A stretch of 25,361 nt of DNA from Mediterranea massiliensis (lineage in GTDB: Bacteria > Bacteroidota > Bacteroidia > Bacteroidales > Bacteroidaceae). The position numbers and the translations under genes were made by a program. The stretch is from positions 1 through 25,361 of the forward strand of contig CATXSD010000034.1 of assembly GCA_958402075.1 (NCBI GenBank), given 5' to 3'. This document shows, piece by piece, positions 1-6,977 of this stretch (position 1 is the stretch's first letter; each line of letters begins with the position of its first letter). Below the pieces are notes generated by a model that was not told the origin of the DNA, ran no database searches, and worked only from the letters and a program-made list of their open reading frames with translations.

Positions 1-316
1 GGTCCATGGGGTTGTGGCTGAAGTCGGCGTCCATCTCGAAGATGTATTCGTAGTCGTGCTCCAGCGCCCAGCGGAAGCCTGCGATGTAGGCTGTGCCCAA
101 ACCCAGCTTGCCGCGCCGCTCCACCATGAACAGGCGGTCGGCAAACTCTTCGCGTTGCAGGCGGCGGACAATCTCGGCCGTACCGTCGGGCGACCCGTCT
201 TCGATGACCAGGATGTGGAACCCATGCTCCAGGGCAAAGACGGCCCGCAGGATGTTCTCGATATTCTCCCGCTCGTTGTAGGTCGGGATGATGACGATGC
301 TGTCTGATGTATGCAT
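1..316 (-). CDS. Glycosyltransferase family 2, polyprenol (dolichyl)-phosphate mannosyltransferase-like, 5' part only
   Basis: The first 105 codons of a GT2 glycosyltransferase are present; the rest lies beyond base 1. Visible motifs are the N-terminal VIIPTYNERENI (about residues 8-19), EDGSPDG (39-45, nucleotide-sugar binding) and the metal-binding DADFSHNP (96-103, the DXD equivalent). The GKLGLGTAYIAGF stretch (69-81) and DADFSHNP are typical of dolichyl/polyprenyl-phosphate mannose synthases, which load a sugar from GDP-mannose onto a lipid carrier at the inner face of the membrane. The ATG at 316 is preceded by a TAnnTTTG-type -7 box at 343-350. Family assignment is firm; the sugar and lipid acceptor are inferred. 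Whether a C-terminal membrane region exists cannot be seen. Confidence 0.88.
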   Translation of the reverse strand, partial: MHTSDSIVIIPTYNERENIENILRAVFALEHGFHILVIEDGSPDGTAEIVRRLQREEFADRLFMVERRGKLGLGTAYIAGFRWALEHDYEYIFEMDADFSHNPMD

Positions 317-342
317 ATCTTCTATGGATTGTAAATGTGCCA

Positions 343-350
343 CAAATGTA
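343..350 (-). promoter_or_regulatory. Bacteroides-type -7 box for the GT2 gene
   Basis: Read on the minus strand this is TACATTTG, matching TAnnTTTG, 27 bases upstream of the GT2 start codon. A good -33 TTTG is not obvious, so this rests on the -7 box only. Confidence 0.45.
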
Positions 351-425
351 GTGTTTTCCATCGTTTTTTCAGCAGGAAAACAGTGCTTTTCTTTGCGGCG
401 GATATATTCTTATCCATTTTCTTCG

Positions 426-433
426 TAATTTTG
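426..433 (+). promoter_or_regulatory. -7 box for mfd
   Basis: TAATTTTG matches TAnnTTTG and lies 20 bases before the mfd ATG, leaving a short leader. No convincing -33 TTTG is seen at the usual spacing. It is divergent from the GT2 promoter within the same 137-bp intergenic space. Confidence 0.45.
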
Positions 434-453
434 CACGGCTAATATTCACGCAC

Positions 454-3400
454 ATGAGCTTTACGATTACCGAACTACAACAACGATACGCCGCCCACCC
501 GCAGGTCGAGGCGGCCTTGCGCCTGCTGGCCGATGATCAGTTGAAACACCTCTTCGTGGGCGGGCTTCACGGCTCGTCGGCTTCCCTGCTGGCCTCGGTG
601 CTGGTGGGGCGGGCAGGTCGCCCGTTCGTCTTCGTGCTGGGCGACGGCGAGGAGGCGGGTTACTTCTACCACGACCTGGTGCAGGTGCTGGGCGACAGTT
701 CCGTGCTCTTCTTCCCCTCGTCCTTCCGCCGCGCCATCAAGTACGGCCAGAAGGACGCCGCCAACGAAATCCTCCGCACCGAGGTGCTCAGCCGCCTGCA
801 GAAGGACAGCCGCGGCTTGTGCATCGTCACCTTCCCCGACGCGCTGGCCGAGAAGGTGGTGTCGCAGGGTGAACTTCAGGAGAAGACGCTCACCCTCCAT
901 GCCGGCGAGCAGGTGGACATGACGTTCGTCACCGACGTGCTCCGCAGTTATGGTTTCGAGCGTACCGACTATGTGTATGAACCCGGCCAGTATGCCGTCC
1001 GAGGCAGCATCATCGACGTCTTCTCCTTCTCCAGCGAATACCCCTTCCGCATCGACTTCTTCGGCGACGAGGTGGAGAGCCTGCGCACCTTCGAGGTGGA
1101 GACGCAGCTGTCCAAGGAGAAGAAGGAGAGCGTGGTCATCGTGCCCGACCTCAGCAGCGACCTTTCGGCAGGCGGCACGGGCGGCATGGTGTCGTTTCTC
1201 GACTTCCTGCCCGCCGACACCATCCTGGCCATGCGCGACTTCCTGTGGCTGCGCGAACGCATCCAGCAGGTGCACGACGAAGCCCTCACTCCCCAAGCCA
1301 TTGCCGCCCGCGAGGCGGAGGAAAACGGTGACATCCGTCTGGACGGCAAGCTCATCGACGGCGGCGAGTTCACCGTCCGTGCCCTCGACTTCCGTCGTCT
1401 GGAGTTCGGCACCAAGCCCACAGGCACGCCCGACGCTTCGCTGCAGTTCGACACGTCGGCGCAACCCATCTTCCACAAGAACTTCGACCTCGTGGCCGAC
1501 AGCTTCCACCGCTATCTGTCCGACGGCTATACCATCTATATCTGTAGCGACAGCACCAAGCAGACCGACCGCATCCGTGCCATCTTCGAGGAGCGCGGAG
1601 GCGAGAAGATCACCTTCACGGCGGTCGAGAAGACCCTGCACGAAGGCTTTGCCGACAACACGCTGCGCATGTGCATCTTCACCGACCACCAGCTGTTCGA
1701 CCGCTTCCACAAGTACAACCTCAAGAGCGACAAGGCCCGCAGCGGCAAGGTGGCCCTCTCGCTGAAGGAGCTCAACCAGTTCCAGCCGGGCGACTACGTG
1801 GTGCACACCGACCACGGCGTGGGTCGCTTTGCCGGCTTGGTGCGCATCCCCAACGGCAACACCACGCAGGAGGTGATGAAGCTCGTCTATCAGAACGACG
1901 ACGTGGTGTTCGTCTCCATCCACTCCCTCCACAAGGTGTCCAAGTACAAGGGCAAGGAGGGCGAAGCGCCCCGCCTCAACAAGCTGGGCACGGGTGCGTG
2001 GGAGAAGTTGAAGGACCGCACGAAGAAGAAGATCAAGGATATCGCCCGCGACCTCATCAAGCTCTACTCGCAGCGTCGCGAGGAGAAAGGTTTCCAGTTC
2101 AGCCCCGACAGCTTCCTGCAACGCGAGCTCGAAGCCTCGTTCCTCTACGAAGATACGCCCGACCAGAGCAAGGCCACGGCCGACGTGAAGGCCGACATGG
2201 AGAGCGCCAGGCCGATGGATCGGCTGGTGTGCGGCGACGTGGGCTTCGGAAAGACCGAAGTGGCCATTCGCGCCGCCTTCAAGGCCGTCTGCGACAACAA
2301 GCAGGTGGCCGTCCTGGTGCCCACCACCGTATTGGCCTACCAGCACTTCCAGACGTTCAAGGAGCGCCTGAAGAACCTGCCCTGCCGCGTGGAGTACCTG
2401 AGCCGCGCCCGCACTGCCGCCCAGGCGAAGGCCGTCATCAAGGGATTGGCCGCAGGCGAGGTGAATATCCTCATCGGCACCCACCGCATCCTGGGCAAGG
2501 ACGTCAAGTTCAAGGACCTGGGCCTGCTCATCATCGACGAGGAGCAGAAGTTCGGCGTCAGCGTCAAGGAGAAGCTCCGCCAGCTCAAGGTGAACGTCGA
2601 CACGCTCACCATGACCGCCACGCCCATCCCCCGCACCTTGCAGTTCTCGCTGATGGGTGCGCGCGACCTCAGCGTCATCCAGACGCCGCCGCCCAACCGC
2701 TACCCCGTCCAGACAGAGGTACATACCTTCAACGAGGAAGTCATCATCGACGCCATCAACTTCGAGATGAGCCGCAACGGACAGGTGTTCTTCGTGAACA
2801 ACCGCATCTCCAACCTGCCCGAGCTGAAGGCCATGATCGAGCGTAACATACCCGACTGTCGCGTGTGCATCGGCCACGGACAGATGGAACCCGCCGAGCT
2901 GGAGAAAGTCATCCTCGACTTCGTGAACTACGACTACGACGTGCTCATCGCCACCACCATCATCGAGAGCGGCATCGACATCCCCAACGCCAACACCATC
3001 ATCATTAATCAGGCGCAGAACTTCGGTTTGAGCGACCTGCACCAGATGCGCGGGCGTGTGGGGCGCAGCAACAAGAAAGCCTTCTGCTACCTGTTGGCAC
3101 CCCCGCTGTCCAGCCTGACGCCCGAAGCCAAGCGGCGCCTGCAGGCCATCGAGAACTTCTCCGACCTGGGCAGCGGCATCCACATCGCCATGCAGGACCT
3201 CGACATCCGCGGGGCGGGCAACATGCTGGGCGCCGAGCAGAGCGGCTTCATCGCCGACTTGGGTTACGAAACCTATCAGAAGATTCTCACCGAAGCCGTG
3301 CGCGAGCTGAAGAACGACGAGTTTGCTGACCTGGTGGCCGAAGAGCAGCAGGCGGCCGACGGCAGCGGACAGATCAGCGGCGAGCAGTTTGTGGACGAAT

Positions 3401-3858
3401 GTCAGGTGGAGAGCGACCTCGAACTCCTCTTGCCAGCCACCTACGTCACGGGCAGCAGCGAGCGCATGCTTCTCTACCGCGAGCTCGATTCGCTCACCCT
3501 CGACAAGGACGTCGACGCTTTCCGCGCCCGCCTCGAAGACCGCTTCGGCCCTGTGCCGCCCGAGACGGAAGAGCTGCTTCGCATCGTGCCCCTGCGCCGG
3601 CTGGCCGCCCGCCTGGGAGCCGAGAAGGTGTTCCTCAAGGGTGGTCGCATGACCCTCTTCTTCGTGTCCAACCCCGACAGTCCCTACTATCAGAGCCAGG
3701 CCTTCGGCAAGGTCATCGCCTACATGATGAAGTACACCCGCCGTTGCGACCTGCGCGAGCAGAACGGCAAGCGCAGCATGGTGGTCAAGGACGTGCCCAC
3801 GGTCGAAGAAGCCGTTTCCACCCTGCAGGAGATGCTGGCGATGACGGTGGAGGAATGA
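454..3858 (+). CDS. mfd: Transcription-repair coupling factor Mfd
   Basis: A full-length 1134-residue Mfd, a DNA translocase that removes RNA polymerase stalled at lesions and recruits UvrA. The N-terminal ~330 residues form the UvrB-like module. The RNA polymerase-interacting CarD-like domain starts near residue 440 (QPGDYVVHTDHGVG). The translocase motor carries Walker A GDVGFGKTE (594-602, K600), the DEEQ box (695-698) and motif III TATPIPRTL (721-729). The second RecA lobe includes the GRVGRS helicase motif and the downstream DLDIRGAGNMLG translocation (TRG) segment. A C-terminal D7 domain follows. Length and domain order match the family, and no interruption was seen. GC is high, like the core genome. 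The start is an ATG 20 bases after a -7 box. Confidence 0.98.
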   Translation: MSFTITELQQRYAAHPQVEAALRLLADDQLKHLFVGGLHGSSASLLASVLVGRAGRPFVFVLGDGEEAGYFYHDLVQVLGDSSVLFFPSSFRRAIKYGQKDAANEILRTEVLSRLQKDSRGLCIVTFPDALAEKVVSQGELQEKTLTLHAGEQVDMTFVTDVLRSYGFERTDYVYEPGQYAVRGSIIDVFSFSSEYPFRIDFFGDEVESLRTFEVETQLSKEKKESVVIVPDLSSDLSAGGTGGMVSFLDFLPADTILAMRDFLWLRERIQQVHDEALTPQAIAAREAEENGDIRLDGKLIDGGEFTVRALDFRRLEFGTKPTGTPDASLQFDTSAQPIFHKNFDLVADSFHRYLSDGYTIYICSDSTKQTDRIRAIFEERGGEKITFTAVEKTLHEGFADNTLRMCIFTDHQLFDRFHKYNLKSDKARSGKVALSLKELNQFQPGDYVVHTDHGVGRFAGLVRIPNGNTTQEVMKLVYQNDDVVFVSIHSLHKVSKYKGKEGEAPRLNKLGTGAWEKLKDRTKKKIKDIARDLIKLYSQRREEKGFQFSPDSFLQRELEASFLYEDTPDQSKATADVKADMESARPMDRLVCGDVGFGKTEVAIRAAFKAVCDNKQVAVLVPTTVLAYQHFQTFKERLKNLPCRVEYLSRARTAAQAKAVIKGLAAGEVNILIGTHRILGKDVKFKDLGLLIIDEEQKFGVSVKEKLRQLKVNVDTLTMTATPIPRTLQFSLMGARDLSVIQTPPPNRYPVQTEVHTFNEEVIIDAINFEMSRNGQVFFVNNRISNLPELKAMIERNIPDCRVCIGHGQMEPAELEKVILDFVNYDYDVLIATTIIESGIDIPNANTIIINQAQNFGLSDLHQMRGRVGRSNKKAFCYLLAPPLSSLTPEAKRRLQAIENFSDLGSGIHIAMQDLDIRGAGNMLGAEQSGFIADLGYETYQKILTEAVRELKNDEFADLVAEEQQAADGSGQISGEQFVDECQVESDLELLLPATYVTGSSERMLLYRELDSLTLDKDVDAFRARLEDRFGPVPPETEELLRIVPLRRLAARLGAEKVFLKGGRMTLFFVSNPDSPYYQSQAFGKVIAYMMKYTRRCDLREQNGKRSMVVKDVPTVEEAVSTLQEMLAMTVEE

Positions 3859-3862
3859 AAGT

Positions 3863-3926
3863 AAAAAGGTATGTACAAAAAAGGTAACTGAATGTACCCT
3901 TTTGATGAAACAAATTCCTACCTTTG
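3863..3926 (+). promoter_or_regulatory. Promoter and probable operator of the toxin-antitoxin pair
   Basis: A -7 box TACCTTTG lies at 3919-3926, just before the antitoxin start. Upstream are three related half-sites: AAAAAGGTA at 3863-3871, AAAAAAGGTA at 3877-3886, and the inverted copy TACCCTTTT at 3895-3903. Clustered half-sites directly upstream of an antitoxin gene are typical of autoregulation. Binding by the antitoxin is inferred. Confidence 0.45.
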
Positions 3927-3935
3927 TAAAAATGA

Positions 3936-4175
3936 ATGCGTATGAATACCACCGAGCGTAAACAAGTTTTGCTTCAGCGCCTGTTGGCCGTTGACGATGA
4001 GCGGCAGTTGCAGGAGATAGAGGAACTGATGGACAGGCAATGTGCCGGAGAAGTCCTGCATTTTTCGTCGGAATTGCGCACGAGGATAGATGCCGCCTTG
4101 GAGCAGGTGCATAAGGGGCAGGTTTGTTCAACAGCCGAAATGGAGCAACGCCTGAAGCCATGGAGCGGGAAGTGA
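3936..4175 (+). CDS. Antitoxin of a type II toxin-antitoxin pair (79 aa)
   Basis: A small, charged, mostly helical protein lying directly before a ParE/RelE-type toxin gene and overlapping it by 16 bases. It has an N-terminal helix-rich part (QVLLQRLLAVDDERQLQEIEELMDRQ) and a C-terminal tail suited to wrapping a toxin. No DNA-binding fold is recognisable by eye. A second ATG at 3942 is equally possible and would remove two residues. Either start leaves a very short leader after the -7 box at 3919-3926. The gene and its partner have lower GC than mfd and the EamA gene on either side, which suggests separate acquisition. The antitoxin role rests mainly on gene order and size. Confidence 0.75.
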   Translation: MRMNTTERKQVLLQRLLAVDDERQLQEIEELMDRQCAGEVLHFSSELRTRIDAALEQVHKGQVCSTAEMEQRLKPWSGK

Positions 4176-4516
4176 AATGGACGGAAATGTGCCTCCAGGA
4201 TATGGAGGATACATTTTTGTTTTATGATGTCCGCAACGGCAATTCCCGTTACAGCACCTCGCTGTATCGGCAAATCCTTTCTTGCGTGGAGCGGGTGGCG
4301 CAATTCCCTTGCCTGGGGCATCTTACCGAATACCCGAATGTACGTTACGTGGTTGTTGAACCGAAGTATTCAGTCTTTTATAGTTTCGATGAAGCGACTC
4401 TCACTGTTTTGTTGTTGTGGGACAATCGTCGCAACCCTGTTCGGCTTTCATACTTGCTTCAGCAGGTCAGCCCTATGAACGTGAGCGAAGACATCCCTTC
4501 AGCTGGGCAGAAATAA
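4160..4516 (+). CDS. Type II toxin, RelE/ParE superfamily (118 aa)
   Basis: The N-terminal VKWTEMCLQDMEDTFLFY segment, the central REL-type pattern (RQILSCVERVAQFPCLGHLTEY) and the C-terminal beta-strand sequence VLLLWDNRRNP are characteristic of the ParE/RelE fold, and the LWDNRRNP ending is common in Bacteroidetes members. RelE members cleave mRNA on the ribosome and ParE members poison gyrase; the sequence alone does not settle which applies. I chose the ATG at 4160, which overlaps the antitoxin end by 16 bases and starts at MEREVKW. An in-frame upstream ATG at 4124 would add 12 residues without homology. The gene ends 14 bases from the convergent EamA stop. Confidence 0.82.
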   Translation: MEREVKWTEMCLQDMEDTFLFYDVRNGNSRYSTSLYRQILSCVERVAQFPCLGHLTEYPNVRYVVVEPKYSVFYSFDEATLTVLLLWDNRRNPVRLSYLLQQVSPMNVSEDIPSAGQK

Positions 4517-4530
4517 AATCTTCCCCCTTT

Positions 4531-5448
4531 CTATGCATGCCTCGGCCGTATCATCCTGAAGACGGACGAGAGTGTGTTCTGTATGGGTTTGCCCAGGATA
4601 ATCAGTGTGACGGCCACCAGGATGAGGACGATGCCGAAGGCCTCCTGCCAGGTAAAGGCCTCGCCGAAGACAAAGGCACCCACACATACGGCCGTCACCG
4701 GCTCCATGGCTCCCAGGATGGACGTCAGCGTGCCGCCTATGTTGTGTACGGCCAGCACCAGGGTGATGTTCGAGATGACCGTCGGAACCACGGCCAGCAG
4801 TATCAGATTGGTGGCCGACAGGGCATCGGGAATGGGTTGGATGCCTTTATTCAGCAAGGCTTTGGCGGCTATCAGTATCGTGGTGAAGACGAAGACATAG
4901 AAAGCCAGCTTGCGCCCGTTCATGTCCTTCACGCGCGACTTGTTCACCGTCGTGATGTAGCTCGCGTAACCCACGGCCGAGAGCAGCACGATGATCATCC
5001 CCGTGGGGTCGAGCACCAGCTCTCCGCCCTTCAGCGACAGCTTGGCCACGCCGTAGACGGCCAGCACGATGGCCGCCCACGTCACCCACGACGCCCGCTC
5101 CTTGAAGAGCACCAGCATCAGCAGCGTGACGAAGACGGGATAGGTAAAATGCAGCGTCGTGGCCACTCCCGCTCCCATGTAGTCGTACCCCAGGAACAGG
5201 CATTGCGCGGAGGCCATGTAGAAAAAGGCCAGCAGCAACAGGATAGGCAGGTCCCGCCGTTCGATGCGGAACGACTCCTTGTGCAGCTTCATCATCCCCG
5301 CCAAGGCCAGGGTGGCAAAGAGGAAGCGGTAGAAGAGGATGGAGTCGAGCGGCATGCCTTCCTGCATCAGGGGCATGGTGAAAAGCGGGATGAGGCCGAA
5401 CGTCACCGACGTGGCCAACCCGTAGAAGAAACCTTTCAATCTGTTCAT
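4531..5448 (-). CDS. EamA/DMT-family membrane transporter (305 aa)
   Basis: A drug/metabolite transporter of the EamA type with about ten hydrophobic segments in two repeats of five. The N-terminal repeat begins at LKGFFYGLATSVTFGLIPLF. The second repeat ends with GAMEPVTAVCVGAFVFGEAFTW, the well-conserved EamA glutamate-proline motif region. Such proteins sit in the inner membrane and export or take up small metabolites; the substrate cannot be predicted. The start at 5448 (MNRLKGF) is chosen because a good promoter lies at 5484-5514 and would give a leader of about 30 bases. Upstream in-frame codons to 5538 would overlap that promoter. Confidence 0.9.
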   Translation of the reverse strand: MNRLKGFFYGLATSVTFGLIPLFTMPLMQEGMPLDSILFYRFLFATLALAGMMKLHKESFRIERRDLPILLLLAFFYMASAQCLFLGYDYMGAGVATTLHFTYPVFVTLLMLVLFKERASWVTWAAIVLAVYGVAKLSLKGGELVLDPTGMIIVLLSAVGYASYITTVNKSRVKDMNGRKLAFYVFVFTTILIAAKALLNKGIQPIPDALSATNLILLAVVPTVISNITLVLAVHNIGGTLTSILGAMEPVTAVCVGAFVFGEAFTWQEAFGIVLILVAVTLIILGKPIQNTLSSVFRMIRPRHA

Positions 5449-5483
5449 GGTGTATCTGTACGTTTTTTCGGGGTAAATTCCCG

Positions 5484-5514
5484 CAAAGATAAGTGAAACC
5501 CGTTGAAGCGCAAA
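5484..5514 (-). promoter_or_regulatory. Bacteroides-type promoter of the EamA gene
   Basis: On the minus strand a -33 TTTG (5511-5514) is followed after 19 bases by the -7 box TATCTTTG (5484-5491). Both boxes match the Bacteroidetes primary sigma factor consensus. This fixes the EamA start at 5448. Confidence 0.7.
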
Positions 5515-5545
5515 GGCGCGAACCAAGTTTTTGGTCAACCGCCTC

Positions 5546-6166
5546 CTACAGGTTGCAGAACAGGTTCACGAAGAAGGGCACGCTCAGGTCGATGAGGATG
5601 CCGTGGAAGATGGCGATGGGCATCACCTCCTTGCCCGAGCAGCGCGTGATGGAGGGCAGCAGCACGTCCATCGAGTTGACGCCCGCGGCCGAGATGGGGG
5701 CCAGCCGTCCGAAGTATTTGCGGATGAGGGGTGCGCCCACCAGCGACATCATTTCGCGGATGATGTTGCTCAGCAGGGCGATGGTGCCCAGCTCCGTGGC
5801 CAGCTGGAGGCCGATGGAAGGCTCCTTGAACTGCGTGATGAGGATGGACGACAGCGAGTAGTAGGCAAATCCGCTGCCCACGGCCATGCAGTCGAACACG
5901 CTCCACTGGCTCAGCAGCAGGCTTGCCGCGGCCGAGAAGGCCAGGGTGCCTGTGATGGTGGCCGCCGGCACCAGCAGCATCTTGGGGCTTAGTTTCTTCA
6001 GTTCCTTCCGCAGGCTTTGGTTGCTTCCGATGCCGATGCCCACCTGCAGCATCAGGGCATAGAGGATGTAGAGCGACCAGTTGTGCAGATCCGCTTCCGG
6101 TTGGAAGCCGGCGCCGGCCAGGCAGCCGATGCCGAAGATGGCGAGTACGATCAGGTTGTGTTTCAT
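5546..6166 (-). CDS. LysO-family lysine exporter, C-terminal component (206 aa)
   Basis: Corresponds to the larger, C-terminal part of the DUF340/LysO (YbjE) lysine exporter. It has several membrane segments, and conserved stretches such as GSGFAYYSLSSILITQF, ELGTIALLSNIIREM and AAGVNSMDVLLPSITRCSG, the last with the polar residues typical of the LysO transport core. Its ATG overlaps the stop of the upstream small gene in an ATGA arrangement (6163-6166), so translation is coupled. Together with the 92-residue partner the total is 298 residues, close to the roughly 300 residues of one-piece LysO. Lysine export is the role known for E. coli LysO; here it is inferred. Confidence 0.85.
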   Translation of the reverse strand: MKHNLIVLAIFGIGCLAGAGFQPEADLHNWSLYILYALMLQVGIGIGSNQSLRKELKKLSPKMLLVPAATITGTLAFSAAASLLLSQWSVFDCMAVGSGFAYYSLSSILITQFKEPSIGLQLATELGTIALLSNIIREMMSLVGAPLIRKYFGRLAPISAAGVNSMDVLLPSITRCSGKEVMPIAIFHGILIDLSVPFFVNLFCNL

Positions 6167-6441
6167 TTCTCTTCTCCTTTCTTGAAAAACAGTTGGAAAA
6201 CGATGCGTGCGGCCACGATGCTGCCGGCCAGGCTCAGGGTAGCCAATAGGGCTGCCTGCCATCCCACGCGCCCCAGGTTTTCCACGATGAGGCGGTTGGA
6301 GCCGATGGACAGGCCCAGTACGAACAGCAGGGCTGTGATGGTGAGCGAAGTGCTCTTCTCGATGTGATGTACGAACTTTCCTTCGTGCACGAAGTGGCCG
6401 ATGACGACACCGACCAGCATGGTACATATAATGCTGAACAT
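6163..6441 (-). CDS. LysO-family lysine exporter, N-terminal component (92 aa)
   Basis: A small membrane protein with about three hydrophobic segments. It carries the LysO N-terminal motifs GVVIGHFV and TALLFVLGLSIGSNRLIVENL, and ends in a positively charged tail (FFKKGEEK). It is the missing N-terminal third of the protein encoded just downstream, with a 4-base ATGA overlap. The clean overlap and a separate start codon argue for a genuine two-subunit arrangement rather than a recent frameshift. A weak purine-rich ribosome-binding region (AAAAAAGAGAAA) precedes the ATG at 6441. No convincing promoter was found between here and the repeat at 6554. Confidence 0.83.
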   Translation of the reverse strand: MFSIICTMLVGVVIGHFVHEGKFVHHIEKSTSLTITALLFVLGLSIGSNRLIVENLGRVGWQAALLATLSLAGSIVAARIVFQLFFKKGEEK

Positions 6442-6553
6442 AATGATTTCTCTTTTTTGATGTTGGACACAATGAACGGGGAGGGCAGACGTCGTGCGTG
6501 CCTGCCACCAGCTTGTTGAGGATGTATCAAAAATGAAAAAACGCTAACATTTT

Positions 6554-6628
6554 GTCATTCTGAACGTAGTGAAGAATCTTGAAATCAGTTGTCTGTGTAT
6601 TGAGATCCTTCACTGCGTTCAGGATGAC
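6554..6628. repeat. MITE/REP-like 26-bp inverted repeat, probable bidirectional terminator
   Basis: The arms at 6554-6579 and 6603-6628 pair over 26 positions, with two G-U wobbles and one mismatch on the plus strand, around a 23-base loop. The arms (beginning GTCATTCTGAACG and ending TCAGGATGAC) belong to a dispersed palindromic repeat seen in many Bacteroidetes genomes, where it is often mistranslated as short proteins containing VILNAVKDL and ILHYVQNDK. T-rich runs lie on both sides (plus strand after 6628, minus strand before 6554), so it could end transcription in both directions. Confidence 0.75.
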
Positions 6629-6693
6629 GTTACTTTTTTCTATTTTTGAGGCGGCCTCATGACTTGCAGATAAAGAAGAGGGGAGAAGGGTGC

Positions 6694-6804
6694 TTAGATG
6701 AACCCGCTGAACCAGTGGACGTGCACCGTCGGCTGGCTGTCCGTACCCTTGTGCAGGCGGATCGTCCGGCAGGTCCTGTTCGATATGTGTAACGTCTGGT
6801 TCAT
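6694..6804 (-). CDS. Tiny ORF (36 aa) behind a consensus promoter
   Basis: The 36-residue product begins MNQTLHISNRTCRTIRLHKG and ends WFSGFI. It is basic and has no obvious membrane segment, and I do not recognise it. The reason to list it is that the best-matching promoter in the window (6832-6864) points at it, giving a leader of about 20 bases, and the inverted repeat at 6554-6628 lies downstream as a possible terminator. It could be a true small protein, the remnant of a longer gene, or an untranslated small RNA with a chance reading frame. Confidence 0.35.
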   Translation of the reverse strand: MNQTLHISNRTCRTIRLHKGTDSQPTVHVHWFSGFI

Positions 6805-6831
6805 GATGGCTTTTCTTTTGCTTTACGGGGG

Positions 6832-6864
6832 CAAAGGTAATGCTTTTTATGAATATATTCCAAA
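6832..6864 (-). promoter_or_regulatory. Strong consensus Bacteroides promoter facing away from the MATE gene
   Basis: On the minus strand a perfect -33 TTTG (6861-6864) is separated by 21 bases from a perfect -7 box TACCTTTG (6832-6839). Transcription would start near 6825 and run into the 36-codon ORF at 6804-6694. Confidence 0.65.
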
Positions 6865-6922
6865 TAAATATGCAGAAATGTTTGTTTTTCGCCCTTTCTT
6901 TCCCCAAACTCCGGGGGCAAAC

Positions 6923-6971
6923 GTTGTGTATCTGGTGCGCAAGTCTTACTTTTGGGGGCTTTTTAAGGAGG
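6923..6971 (+). promoter_or_regulatory. Promoter and ribosome-binding site of the MATE gene
   Basis: GTTG at 6923-6926, a 20-base spacer and the -7 box TACTTTTG at 6947-6954 form a plausible promoter. A clear AAGGAGG ribosome-binding site follows at 6965-6971, seven bases before the ATG at 6978. The Shine-Dalgarno sequence, unusually strong for this group, decides the start. Confidence 0.6.
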
Positions 6972-6977
6972 AAACGC

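Noticed and set aside
475..4161. A 1228-codon open frame on the minus strand opposite mfd
   Set aside because: It is the antisense shadow of mfd caused by high GC and codon bias. The translation is low-complexity (His/Asp/Val-rich) and has no family features.
4417..5496. A 359-codon plus-strand frame opposite the EamA transporter
   Set aside because: Its translation is Gln/Asp/His-rich, typical of antisense to a membrane protein. The minus strand encodes a clear transporter with its own promoter.
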